A stretch of 64,000 nt of DNA from Omphiscola glabra (GCA_964017045.1 OZ024809.1:11600307-11664306), one strand, 5' to 3'. Positions 10,784-21,054 are shown, numbered from the stretch's first letter. Notes: generated by a model not told the origin, from the letters alone. Translations and numbers: made by a program.

Positions 10784-11289
10784 ATTATTGACTTTGATAT
10801 GTATACCTGACGGGGCGATCAGGAACACGCGCTCATTACAATATCTGTAAATACATCTCAAGTCGCGAAAGTGTCTATTGATGGATTTGTCTTTCAAAGG
10901 TGTACCCGTCTAACTTGTATGTAACCCCCATCATGATGGAATAATGTAACGCAAGGGGGGACAATTTTCGGTTCAGCAGAAAGCTTGACATCCTTTGTTC
11001 TGGAACTTGAAGTGGTACTTGAGTTCTTGTTCCACACTGCGCCCTGTCAGGCATTAGTCCAGTGTCAGACAGATTACTAGCCGGAAACAGTCTTGAGATA
11101 GGGTCATGTATCACCAAGGGGTCGGCTATTTCGGCTCATTTTTTTTTTTTACAAGAACCAAAAAAGTCACAAATTTGTAATACAAATTGGACACGTAAGG
11201 CCCCTTAAAAACAACATAGGTAACAAGTATTTAGTTGATGGCGAAACGTTTAGGGGCGTTCATTAGTTGTGGACGATTGTCTATGAGTC
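10782..11289. other. No gene seen
   Basis: Mixed sequence with a T-run at 11140-11150; no recognisable coding or repeat. Confidence 0.5.
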
Positions 11290-11846
11290 TGGTAACGTAT
11301 GGGGGCAGTACAAGGGCGTATCTCTTGTAACCTATGAGGACAGTACATGTGCGTATCTCTTGTAACCTATGGAGGACAGTACATGTGCGTATTTCTTGTA
11401 ACCTATGAGGACATTACATGTGCGTATCTCTTGTAACCTATGGAGGACAGTACATGTGCGTATGTCTTGTAACCTATGGATGACAGTACATGTGCGTATG
11501 TCTTGTAACCTATGAGGACAGTACATGTGCGTATCTCTTGTAGCCCATGGATGACAGTACATGTGCGTATGTCTTGTAACCTATGAGGACAGTACATGTG
11601 CGTATCTCTTGTAACCCATGGATGACAGTACGTGTGCGTATCTCTTGTAACCTATGAGGACAGTACATGTGCGTATGTCTTGTAACCTATGAGGACAGTA
11701 CATGTGCGTATCTCTTGTAACCCATGGATGACAGTGCATGTGCGTATCTCTTGTAACCTATGAGGACAGTACATGTGCGTATCTCTTGTAACCTATGGAT
11801 GACAGTACATGTGCGTATCTCTTGTAACCTATGAATACTGTATAAA
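11290..11846. repeat. 35/36-bp minisatellite, about 15-16 copies
   Basis: The unit core is CAGTACATGTGCGTATCTCT. Units end in either GAGGA (35 bp) or GGATGA (36 bp), and CTCTTGTAAC alternates with GTCTTGTAAC, so at least four unit subtypes are interspersed. Confidence 0.96.
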
Positions 11847-11960
11847 AATACTGTCTATGGGCGTATCTACGTACCCTACTATACACGAGTGTATCGCTTG
11901 AAAACCATATAGTTTAGAATATCAAACTGTCTAAGGGGGTAGATTGGGGAGTTTCTGTTA

Positions 11961-12146
11961 AATGCTGGAGCAGTGGACCAGCCTGTTATTTATCTTGAAC
12001 ATCATGGAGAGCCTGGATAATCGCCGTGGTTCCTCCAATGGTTACACGCCCATTGTTTCCAGCATGATGCCAACACTGGACGTATTCCGGTAGCGGTTCA
12101 GGACAAAGCGTGCTGCCTGTCGCTGGACCACATCAAATCTGTCGTT
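11961..12146 (-). mobile_element. Non-LTR retrotransposon RT C-terminal fragment (pseudogene)
   Basis: The minus strand reads in one frame QAARFVLNRYRNTSSV, a stop, then PLEEP and RRLSRLSMMFKINNRLVHC. This is the hallmark block after the reverse-transcriptase domain of jockey/CR1-like LINEs (VQRRAARFVLNRYHNTSSV, LGW.LEERR, RLSMMFKI.N.LV). One in-frame stop (TAA, replacing a codon after GV) and the missing catalytic part make it a dead fragment. It is open for only about 35 codons on each side of the stop. Confidence 0.85.
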
Positions 12147-12337
12147 GTTTCAATAGTTTAATTGTTTGGTCTAGATATCCCCCCCCCCCACGCACAAAAT
12201 AAGAATAATTCTGGAGCCCATATAGATAAAGGCTAGGCGTACTTGTGTACATATATACATATTATTGACAAAATGGTTATACTTATATAAACATAACAAT
12301 GATACCAAATGATATATTTATACACATGTATATAGAT

Positions 12338-12425
12338 CAAGAGTCTGAAACTACGGCATGCGGGCCAGATCCGGTCCATCAGGCGTCGTTTACCCGTCTC
12401 ACCAGGCCGCTTGAAGGGTAACCCG
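12338..12425 (+). mobile_element. Probable hAT MITE end fragment
   Basis: AGTCTGAAACTACGGCATGC followed by GGGCCAGATCCGGTCC resembles the usual hAT terminal signature (tgcaaactgcggcccgcgg, gccagatccggccc). The outermost CAG is degraded and no partner end is visible. Confidence 0.5.
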
Positions 12426-12873
12426 TGGTAGCAGAACCTATCAGATAGTATTCTTCCCGTCTCAAATCTATAACAGGAGCGGCATTTTTAGCATACAATC
12501 ACATCGACCACGTCTCGACTAATACACGTGCAGCCCTCTTTGATGGTACAGGTGTACCGAGGGACGCTACTGGCTTCAGTTTCCAATACATTGGGGCAAC
12601 TCTTACAGCGTATTCTTGAACATGGTTAAGTCCCAGTACGAGAGGGGTCGGCTCGAAGGCAACTTTGACCCAGGCGATCACAAAGATTTGTATCCCGTAT
12701 TAAGAATAATAATTGGAGGGGAAGAGATAAGTTAATGTTGATTTAAAATGTTGACTTTGTTAAATATTGCAAAAATTAATAGATCTGAAGTGTTCATCGG
12801 TCTGCATATTTTTTTCTAAACTCTAGTTCAGCCCCAACATTTTTAGTACCCCTATAATAGATATATACTAATA

Positions 12874-12875
<2 letters not shown>
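12426..12875. other. No gene seen
   Basis: GC-balanced at 12480-12680, then AT-rich. No recognisable domain in any frame. Confidence 0.5.

Positions 12876-12916
<41 letters not shown>
12876..12916. repeat. (TA)n microsatellite
   Basis: About 20 TA dinucleotides. Confidence 0.97.
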
Positions 12917-12918
<2 letters not shown>

Positions 12919-12937
12919 TAAATTGCAATACTACCGT

Positions 12938-13050
12938 CACAATGTGACGATGATATAGACTTCGCAGGACGAAATCCACAGGGCCTGGGGTTTTTCTTGA
13001 CTGGTTCCACAGACAAATCGCCTCTCTCTCCCGGCACCTGGATCGTTCTT
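12938..13050 (+). repeat. Dispersed repeat, copy A (pair of 20427-20545)
   Basis: CCGTCACAATGTGACGATG, CGCAGGACGAAATCCACA and CAAATCGCCTCTCTC occur in the same order and orientation at 20427 onward, with roughly 80 percent identity by eye. It is probably a piece of a retroelement, type unknown. Confidence 0.75.
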
Positions 13051-13077
13051 GACAGGTTCTTGACAGGTTCTTGAAAA

Positions 13078-13158
13078 GAAATGTGGCTCTCAATAAAACT
13101 CAATCGTCCTCCTGCTGATTTTAGGGCTCTTTTCGACTAATAAGTTTGCCGACCACTG
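13078..13158 (-). mobile_element. hAT-like MITE, truncated inverted copy
   Basis: Read on the minus strand from 13158 it begins CAGTGGTCGGCAAAC and continues with the AAGAGCC and AATCAGCAG motifs of 3079-3268. The far half is missing. Confidence 0.75.
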
Positions 13159-14319
13159 ACATTATATAGTAAGTAGCACTCTCTAGCAATGACTGTATTG
13201 ATACTCAAACGGAAGGGTCAAGGCCATATTGTTTTGTTCTAACGAGTGGTAACAATGACACGAAAGACTAAGTGAATATCCAACTTTTCTTTTTTTTTTA
13301 CTCCATGACGTTCAGGAAGCTCGAGATAGGATCGTACGTACGTCATTACCAAACAAAATAAACTGAAAATGTGATTGCACACCACCCATTTGAAATTAAT
13401 AGAGAGTCGGTGGTGCGCAATCTCGTGCGATTCATGGTGCGCTGTCGTTCCGTTCACCATCTCCGCACCACCCTTTCCCTGCTATCTTTTCGCTACCTCC
13501 CCCCCTACCTTCCCATTCTTTGTACACAAAAGGTCAACCTAGCCGCAGTGAGCTTGTGTACAACACTGCCTAACGCTACCGTGTACAAAAGCAGGGCCAA
13601 AACCCATATTGTATGCTTCCCTTTTATACATTCTCAGCTTTTGTTCTGTTGGGTCTGATATCACAGTCTCCCCCTACCCCAAAGGGCCCCCCCCCCCGGT
13701 TCCTTTTTTCATAGTTTTGAATGGGCTCGGGGGCCGTCTGAAGCTAGAAACAGGAGGTTTATGTGGTCATCTATACGATCAGACATGCCTTCAATATGTT
13801 ACGAAAACCTGTTCTGTTTAATATGGTCAAAGTATTCACACTATTATGTAAGTTTGGGAAGAATATTTGGCCCCGGGGGGTGTTGCGGTTTGGGGGGGTA
13901 CTATGGGAATTATGGAAGGTTTGATTTTGGCGGTGGACAAAATGCATGCAATAGCGTAATATGTGTTTAGGTTGAATCAGCAGAAAATAAAACAACTTGG
14001 GGTGGGGTGGTTGAGAAGGGTGGGGGTAAACCTGTTATTAAGAAGACGAAAGAAAGCAGCATACGTGTCGCCAAGAAGCCTTCGTGGGGGAGCAGTACAG
14101 TACAAATAGAGTATATATATACTTTTTTTAAATGCGTAAAATTTTTTAAAAAAATGTATCTCATCGTTGTGTCTCAGAGATCTGCAAAATACCAGCGTAC
14201 GCCACCAACCTCCATCGGCTTGCGTTGTCTGAAACATCAGCCACGGCCCTTACCTCATTAACATTACCGGTAACTTAAATGACTTTTTAAGGATCATTTT
14301 AGTGCGCTGTAAAGAAAAT
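13159..14319. other. No gene seen
   Basis: About 1.1 kb of mixed sequence with C-runs (13687-13698) and G-runs. Short open frames around 13370-13660 and 13970-14260 have no recognisable domain. Confidence 0.5.
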
Positions 14320-14572
14320 GTCATACAATGAGGTCATACAAAGAGGTCATTCCATAAGGTCACACTGTGAGGTCATGACAAGAGGTCATTTCATGAGGTC
14401 ATACAATGAGGTCATTCAATGAGGTCATTCAATGAGGTCATACAATAAGGTCATACAATGAGGTCATACAATGAGGTCAAATCGTGAGGTCATATCATGA
14501 GGTCATTCAATGAGGTCATACCATGTGGTAGTACCCTGGTGTCATTCCATGAAGTCATACCATGAGGTCAAG
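14320..14572. repeat. 13-bp minisatellite (GAGGTCATACAAT type)
   Basis: About 19 copies of GAGGTCAT followed by ACAAT, TCAAT or ACCAT. Each unit contains AGGTCA, the half-site bound by nuclear receptors, spaced about 13 bp. Confidence 0.93.
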
Positions 14573-14732
14573 CGTCAAATATAACATGACAAGCACTGGC
14601 TTGTAACCCAAAAGGATGAAGAAAACAAGGAGTTCTCCAAAAAGTATGGATTGAAGAAATCGACAAAGATGTAATAACGATTTGAAAGAGCTGGAGACGT
14701 TACCTAGAGACCGGATGGCTTGGAAAGAAATA

Positions 14733-14962
14733 CTTCATGTCCTGTACTCCACTTGGAGTTTAAAGTAATAGTTCATGTCCTGTACTCCACTTGGAGTTGA
14801 AAGTAATAATTCTTGTCCTGTGCTCCACTTGGAGTTTAAAGTAATTGTTCATGTCATGTACTCCACTTGGAGTTGAAAGTAATTGTTCATGTCCTGTACT
14901 CCACTTGGAGTTGAAAGTAATTGTTCATGTCCTGTACTCCACTTGGAGTTGAAAGTAATTGT
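14733..14962. repeat. 38-bp minisatellite, 6 copies
   Basis: The unit starts TTCATGTCCTGTACTCCACT and contains the near-palindrome CTCCACTTGGAG. Copies are more than 90 percent alike by eye. Confidence 0.96.
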
Positions 14963-15384
14963 GTAAATGTGTGTTTGCCACGGATGAGACCAAAAAAAAG
15001 TGGGTGGGACCACTGAAACAAATGCTGACAGATAACCGTTATGGCTGAGTGAAGGCTTCGGCAATTTGTGCCTTTTATATTTTTGTCTGGTGGTGCCCCG
15101 GGTTGAAAGCTCCATTGTCGGACATCATCCGGAGTGCATCTTCTTAATCTCCTCCAACTCTCTGTTGGTGACTTAAACAGTTTTTTAACTTTATGACAAG
15201 TTAAAAGGCACGTGTTCAAGGTTTCATATTATGTCATCCGCTTACCACCTTGTGGTCCATTTAGTACACATCACCCGCTTACTGATTCACTCCATCCCCT
15301 GGATTCTCTTCTACGCTTCTGACCACTTCCTGGAGAAACAAAAAACAAGAGAATGAATGTTTGAATCTTCAGGTAAACGGCTCT
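14963..15384. other. No gene seen
   Basis: Mixed sequence. The minus strand is open for about 110 codons but I recognise nothing in it. Confidence 0.5.
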
Positions 15385-16193
15385 GATATCTACCTGACTA
15401 GCGATAAGTTACCTACTTGACCAGCGACAAGTTACCTACTTGATCAGCGACAAGTTACCTACCTGACTTGCGATAAGTTAACTACCTGACCAGCGGCAAG
15501 TTACCTACTTGATCAGCGACAAGTTACCTACTTGATCAGCGACAAGTTACCTACTTGACCAGCGGCAAGTTACCTACTTGACCAGCGACAAGTTAACTAC
15601 CTGACCAGCGGCAAGTTACCTACTTGACCAGCGACAAGTTACCTACTTGATCAGCGACAAGTTACCTACTTGATCAGCGACAAGTTACCTACTTGATCAG
15701 CGACAAGTTACCTACTTGATCAGCGACAAGTTACCTACTTGACCAGCGGCAAGTTACCTACTTGACCAGCGACAAGTTACCTACTTGACCAGCGACAAGT
15801 TACCTACTTGATCAGCGACAAGTTACCTACTTGACTTGCGATAAGTTAACTACCTGACCAGCGGCAAGTTACCTACTTGACCAGCGACAAGTTACCTACT
15901 TGATCAGCGACAAGTTACCTACTTGACCAGCGGCAAGTTACCTACTTGACCAGCGACAAGTTACCTACTTGACCAGCGACAAGTTACCTACTTGATCAGC
16001 GACAAGTTACTTACTTGACCTGCGATAAGTTAACTACCTGACCAGAGGCAAGTTACCTACCTGACCAGCGATAAGTTACCTATTTGACCAGTAAAAGTTC
16101 CCTATTTGACCAGCGATAAGTTACCTATCTGACCAGCGATAACATACCTACCTGACCAGCGTTAACTTACCTACCTGACCAGGGATAAGATAT
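15385..16193. repeat. 23-bp minisatellite, about 35 copies
   Basis: The core is CGACAAGTTACCTACTTGA, with variants CCAGCGG, TCAGCGA and TTGCGAT. Blocks of variants recur in the same order (for example 15470-15560 and 15830-15920), showing higher-order duplication. Degenerate units lie at both edges. The array resumes at 16926 after a LINE insertion. Confidence 0.96.
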
Positions 16194-16925
16194 CTATGAT
16201 GATGATGATGATCATTGAGTTATTACGTGTATAGCGCTTGTCTCCATGTTATTAAAACCTGGTCACAGCGCTCTGATGTCATAAGTTACAGCGCTCTGAT
16301 GTCATAAGTCACAGCGCTCTGATGTCATAAGTCACAGCGCTCTGATGCCATAAAATCTATTGAAAAAAAAAGTATATAAATGTTTCTTAAATGATTTTTT
16401 TTATCAGTTTCTATTTCCCTCAAAGATTGAGGCAAAATGTTCCACAATGTAGGTGGAATAGTTTCAAAACAGCGCATTCGTGTGACTTCTTTCTGTGTCT
16501 GTCCACTCTGGGGGAACTCTCGGTAGGGACCGTGACGAAGAGCGCAGATTCTTCAAGGGTACATGTTTGAAAATCAGTTCTGTTAGATATTCCGTTGCAG
16601 TGCCCTATATACAGCTTTACGGCAGGGACAGAATTTTGTGGTCAATGCGCTCAGTCACAGGAAGCCAATGGAGATCTCTAAGAACTGGGGTGATGTGGTC
16701 AGATTTCTTTATCCGCGATACAATGCGTGCTGCAGTCATTTGTACCTTCTGGAGCATCTGAATTTGGTTCTGAGGTAAACCCCACAAACACCTGTTACAG
16801 TAATCTAATCTTGGCTGGATTAGAGCGACTGCTACGGCATTGGCTGTTCTCTTATGAAGTAAGGGACGCAGCTGACCAAGGGCTCGTAGATGACAGAAGC
16901 AAGCCCTGACCACTGAACTGAACGA
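16193..16925 (-). mobile_element. CR1/L2-like LINE 3' end, truncated, inserted in the 23-bp array
   Basis: The minus strand encodes blocks typical of the region after the RT domain: HLRALGQLRPLLHKRTAN, VALIQPRLDYCNRCLWGLPQ, AARIVSRIKKSDHITPVL and RDLHWLPVTERIDHKILSL. A frameshift follows, then TEYLTELIFKHVPLKNLRSS, another shift, then PTLWNILPQSLREIET. RLDYCN, DHITPVL and LHWLPV are family hallmarks. The 3' part contains GCGCT-rich UTR and ends in a TCA/ATG trinucleotide run at 16194-16212. The 5' limit coincides with resumption of the 23-bp array, as expected for a 5'-truncated LINE insertion. No catalytic domain remains. Confidence 0.9.
16264..16351. repeat. 23-bp repeat within the LINE 3' UTR, 4 copies
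   Basis: CACAGCGCTCTGATGTCATA recurs four times at 23-bp spacing. The GCGCT motif is usual near the 3' end of this LINE group, so the array seems to have grown from LINE 3' UTR sequence. Confidence 0.9.
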
Positions 16926-17010
16926 ATTGACCAACGATAAATTACCTACCTGAACTGTGATAAATTACCTACCTGACCTTGCAGCGATAAATTACCTACC
17001 TGACCATCGA
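16926..17010. repeat. Resumption of the 23-bp array
   Basis: Degenerate units (GATAAATTACCTACCTGA) related to 15385-16193 reappear directly past the LINE fragment. Confidence 0.85.
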
Positions 17011-17015
17011 TGAAA

Positions 17016-17114
17016 TGCACCTTCTGCGCCAGAAAATTTCTTGCCAGATTCCGCATGATCAGCCATCTGCGTACCCACAAACAGATTCATCCCCAGCAAC
17101 ACGCCAATGTTTAA
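17016..17114 (+). mobile_element. C2H2 zinc-finger tail, probably from a LINE ORF
   Basis: The plus strand reads CTFCARKFLARFRMISHLRT followed by H, spacing C-x2-C-x12-H-x3-H, then about ten residues and a stop (TAA 17112-17114). The cysteines are at 17016 and 17025 and the histidines at 17064 and 17076. A single finger of form FRARIGLISHLRTH just before the stop is common at the C-terminus of LINE ORF2 proteins in animals. I therefore favour a retrotransposon fragment over a host zinc-finger exon. The frame upstream is repeat sequence. Confidence 0.7.
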
Positions 17115-17488
17115 AATGGCCATGATTGACTTTCAACAAACGTACTATCAAGTCAATATCTGAATGTTGTTGTTTTATCGTAAAGACATTACGTTGATTG
17201 TGTTTCACCCCCCCCCCCCAAGTGTGCCAGCCCCTCCCCCCACCTCAAATATACCTAACATCCTTCCTTCCCAACAACCCCTCCCACGTAGCTTCTCCGA
17301 CTAAAAGGCCGACACGAATAATCCCACCTGTGACACGTGCATGGATAATAATTTTAATTCCTTTTATTATCCCACGTGGTAAACTATCGACCCGTATTAT
17401 CAAAGAAAATGTTCTGAATAGTCTCCCTTTGTCTCGGAGATACCTATTTAAAACAGATGAATTGTCCCCCCTCGTTATCAGGGCTGGC
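17115..17488. other. No gene seen
   Basis: C-rich spacer with a C-run at 17210-17219; no recognisable coding. Confidence 0.5.
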
Positions 17489-17941
17489 CACATTCAGGCA
17501 GATATTCAGGTCACATTCAGGCAGATATTCAGGCTACATTCAGGCAGATATTCAGGCCACATTCAGGCAGATATTCATGCCACATTCAGGCAGATATTCA
17601 GGTCACATTCAGGCAGATATTCAGGCCACATTCAGGCAGATATGCAGGCCACATTCAGGCAGATATTCAGGTAACATTCAGGCAGATATTCAGGCCAAAC
17701 TCTGGCAGATATTCAGGTCACATTTAGGCAGATATTCAGGTCACATTCAGGCAGATATTCAGGCCACATTCAGGCAGATATTCAGGTCACATTCAGGCAG
17801 ATATTCAGGCCACATTCAGGCAGATATTCAGGTCACATTCAGGCAGATATTCAGGCCACATTCAGGCAGCTATTCAGGTCACATTCAGGCAGATATTCAG
17901 GTCACATTCAGGTAGATATTCAGGCCACATTCAGGCAGACA
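17489..17941. repeat. 23-bp minisatellite, about 19-20 copies
   Basis: The core is CACATTCAGGCAGATATTCA with alternating GGT and GGC endings. Since 23 is not a multiple of three, an open frame here cycles through three peptide versions every 69 bp, which confirms it is non-coding. Confidence 0.97.
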
Positions 17942-17990
17942 AAAGGGAGAGATCATATTTTTTTAATGGCCACAAAGTTGGGATATTAGC

Positions 17991-18238
17991 ACTGTGTCCG
18001 TCAGAACCAGGGATTATGTTATAACTGTGTCCGTCAGAACCAGGGATTATGTTATAATTGTGTCCGCCAGAACCTGGGATTATGTTATTACTCTGTCCGT
18101 CAGAACCAGGGATTATGTTATAACTGTGTCCATCAGAACCAAGGATTATATTATAACTGTGTCCGTCAGAACCAGGGATTATGTTATAACTGTGTCCGTC
18201 AGAACCAGGGATCATGTTATAACTGTGTCCGTCTTAAC
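17991..18238. repeat. 33-bp minisatellite, about 7.5 copies
   Basis: The core is TGTGTCCGTCAGAACCAGGG followed by ATTATGTTATAAC. It is open in frame on both strands because 33 is a multiple of three. Confidence 0.96.
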
Positions 18239-18239
18239 C

Positions 18240-18375
18240 AGGTATCTCGCTCCTAGTCTCTCTCTCCTAATTCCATTTTCCTCTCAACCTCTCTCAATTC
18301 TCACTTATTCTCTCTCTCCAGGTCTCTCTCTCTCTGCCCATCTCTCTCCATTCCTCTATCTCTTTGTTGCTCAAC
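18240..18375. repeat. CT-rich low-complexity tract
   Basis: CTCTCT runs with TCTCTCC and CAATTC interruptions directly after the 33-bp array. Confidence 0.85.
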
Positions 18376-18528
18376 ATTTCTATTTTAATTCGTATCTCTT
18401 TCTCCAACTCAATAAAAACAATATTCAGTATTAGCTGATAGCGTACATTTGACCTGATTACCTATGACGGGAAGCTTACTTGATTACTTTATACTTTAAA
18501 GTTTCAAGCCAACTGTGGGTATTTTATT

Positions 18529-18925
18529 AGAACCTCGCTATAATTGTGACTATAAGAACCTTGCTATCATTGTGACTATAAGAACCTTGCTATCATTGTG
18601 ACTATAAGAACCTTGATATCATTGTGACTATAAGAACCTTGCTATCATTGTGACTATTAGAACCTTGATATCATTGTGACTATAAGAACCTTGCTATCAT
18701 TGTGACTATAAGAACCTTGCACTCTTTTGCAAACCGACTCATTGTGACTATTAAAATCTTGCTCTTTGTGTAAACCCGACTCATTTTGACTACTCAAAAA
18801 CTGCTCTTTGTGTAAACCGAAGTCATTTTACTATTAGAACCTTGCTTTATTGTTTGAACCAACTCATTGTGACTATTAGAGTGAGAACCTTGCTCTCGTA
18901 TGTAAACCCGACTCATTGTGACTAT
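18529..18925. repeat. 26-bp minisatellite, decaying rightward
   Basis: The unit core is AACCTTGCTATCATTGTGAC. Copies are regular to about 18725 and then become degenerate (TTGCTCTTTGTGTAAACC) until the LINE fragment begins. Confidence 0.93.
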
Positions 18926-19485
18926 TCAAGGGTTTTGTAAAGGGTTCCATGGTCGACAGTGTCCAAGGCCGCACTGAGATCTAAGAGGATCAGGATGGAG
19001 ACATTACCGCTGTCCAATGCGAGCAAGAGGTCATTGGTGACTTTCAAGAGAGCTGTCTCTGTGCTGTGGAAAGGTCTATAGGCTGACTGATTAGGACTGA
19101 GTAGAGAGTGGTCGTTTAAGTAAGCAAAACGTTGTTTTAGAACTAGTTTTTCAATGACTTAAGATAAAAATGATAAGTTAGATACAGGTCTGTAGTTTTT
19201 CAAGTTATTTTCGTCCAAACCAGGCTTCTTAAGCAATGGTTTGATGATAGCTGTCTTACAAATAGAGGGAACAGTGCCAGACGACAAGCTTTCATTGATT
19301 ATGTGGGTTATCGTTGGCAGCAAATGATCTAATGACTCAACCAACATGGGGGTGGGGATTGGGTCCAAAGAACATGAAGTAGGCTTAGATTTTAGAATAA
19401 TAATTTTAACCTCTGGTTCTGAAACAGGTTTAAAAACATCGAAATGTGAACTAACACAAGAAGAAGAAGGAAAATCTAGAGCGGT
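18925..19485 (-). mobile_element. CR1/L2-like LINE reverse-transcriptase fragment (one nonsense codon)
   Basis: From 19485 downward the minus strand keeps one frame: SEPEVKIIILKSKPTSCSLD, PIPTPMLVESLDHLLPTI, then PLLKKPGLDENNLKNYRPVS, a stop (TAA, 19161-19159), and on through [40 protein letters not shown] and [20 protein letters not shown]. These are the N-terminal RT blocks of CR1/L2 LINEs; motif A is normally DLSAAFDTVDH, here with F changed to L. Only one stop interrupts about 185 codons, so it is fairly young. The catalytic YxDD part and the 3' end are missing; the coding breaks off where the 26-bp array begins. Same strand and same protein family as 16193-16925, which could be the other half of one element. 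Confidence 0.92.
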
Positions 19486-19489
19486 GCGT

Positions 19490-19580
19490 CTCCCTCTCTC
19501 TCTCTCTCTCCTTCGCTCGCTCTCTATTTTTCTCTCTCTCTCATTTCTAACTCTCTCTCTCACTCCGTCTCTCTCTTAAA
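19490..19580. repeat. CT-rich tract
   Basis: CTCTCT repeats bounding the 5' end of the RT fragment. Confidence 0.9.
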
Positions 19581-19749
19581 TGAAACTGTAATTTTGAAGA
19601 CGTTCGATCAGTGAATTCTATATATGACGACAGTCTTCAATTTACATTTTATTACCAGTAAAGACGTTTTCACGTGATCAAAAGTTCGTAACTCTGCATT
19701 CAGCTCTAGTGTAGCTGAATCTGCCACTACTTTACACAAACGTATATGT

Positions 19750-19905
19750 AAACGACTTGTCTGTATATAGCTTGAGGAAGTACACTTATCTAAGCGACTT
19801 GTCTGTTTATAGCTTGAGGAAGTACACTTATCTAAGCGACTTGTCTGTATATAGCTTGAGGAAGTACACCTATCTTAACGACTTGTCTGTATATAGCTTG
19901 ATGAG
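19750..19905. repeat. 42-bp minisatellite, about 3.7 copies
   Basis: The core is CGACTTGTCTGTATATAGCT followed by TGAGGAAGTACAC; copies start at 19753, 19795 and 19837. Confidence 0.95.
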
Positions 19906-19954
19906 TGTGCTGCAGCAGTGGCGTCTCTAGGGTTGCGAGTCTGCCTTCTCTGGA

Positions 19955-20152
19955 TGCACCCTGATCTGGTTGCAACCTGGTCTGGTTGTATCTTGCTCTG
20001 GTGTCACCCTGCTGTTGTGGCAACCTGGTCTAGTGGCACCCTGCTCTGGTGGCACCAGGCTCTTCTGGCACCCCGCTCTGGTGGCAGCCTGCTTTGGTGG
20101 CAACCTGGTCTGGTGACACCCTGCTCTGGTAACATCCTGCTGTGGATTAGTC
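19955..20152. repeat. 16-bp minisatellite
   Basis: About 12 copies of GGTGGCACCCTGCTCT with variants (GCAACCTGGTCT, ACACCCTGCTCT). Confidence 0.93.
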
Positions 20153-20217
20153 ATCATACTATGAGAGTAAGACGTCGACCAATGATGAATATATGAAAAC
20201 GTGACAGTTTGACTATT

Positions 20218-20370
20218 AGTAGACCGAAAGCCTCAAATACTTTCGGCCGAAACTAAAAATAAACCGAAAGTTAAATTCTTAGGTTTCGGCCGAAACCGAA
20301 ACTACGCCGAAAGTGATCAAATAGCAACTTTCGGTGCTGAAACTGAAGTTCGGTCTGCCTCTAGTTTAGT
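20218..20370. mobile_element. Possible inverted-repeat MITE with TTTCGGCCGAAA cores
   Basis: AGACCGAAAG near the left and CTTTCGG and TTCGGTCTGCC near the right are partly complementary. The interior holds TTTCGGCCGAAAC palindromes twice (near 20240 and 20285). No clear target duplication was found, so the element limits are guesses. Confidence 0.5.
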
Positions 20371-20426
20371 ACCAGCTATTTCTCGGACTATACTCGCCAC
20401 AACACGTGAGCTTTTTGCTGGCATCC

Positions 20427-20700
20427 GTCCGTCACAATGTAACGATGGTGTGGAAGTCGCAGGACGAAATCCACAAGGCCTGTGATTATTCTTCAAGGTA
20501 TTTTAAGCTGGTTCCCAACAGCAAATCGCCTCTCTCCACGCCGCTGGATAACCCAAAGGAACATCATGTGGATGATACAGGTATGCCACGCACCAATGTC
20601 GTCGCAGGAGTTGTCGGAATGTTTCATTGTATCAATGTTATCCGCCTTTCGGGACTCCATCTCCAGGTTTTGAATTCAGAATGTCCTTCTCTTAGATGAG
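20427..20700 (+). repeat. Dispersed repeat, copy B
   Basis: The first 120 bases repeat 12938-13050 (CGCAGGACGAAATCCACA, CAAATCGCCTCTCTC). The following 150 bases are not duplicated in this window. It may be a retroelement piece; no known domain is seen. Confidence 0.65.
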
Positions 20701-21054
20701 TTGCCGGCCAAGGTTAACAAGTCCCATCCACTCCAGACCATCGACTTGAGATTTGCTCAGTTCAGACCACTCGTCCACCCAGCAAGTAGGCTTACCGTAC
20801 GATAATAATTAGCTGAACCAGATTTGCACATGCTGGAAAATCAAGACATGACAACTAAATAAATGTCGCTCAACTATTTAGTTACTTCAAACGGCGTGAG
20901 CGCAGTCTGCGGTACATCTTACCATAAGTCCCGGTTTGATCAAGCTTTACCAGGTTTAACAGCATTGTCCCGGCGTCGACGCCGGTTGGTAATTCGTCCC
21001 GGTTTCAGTTCTAATTATAGTTAAGTATTGATTTTATTCTGTCGGATAGTATCG

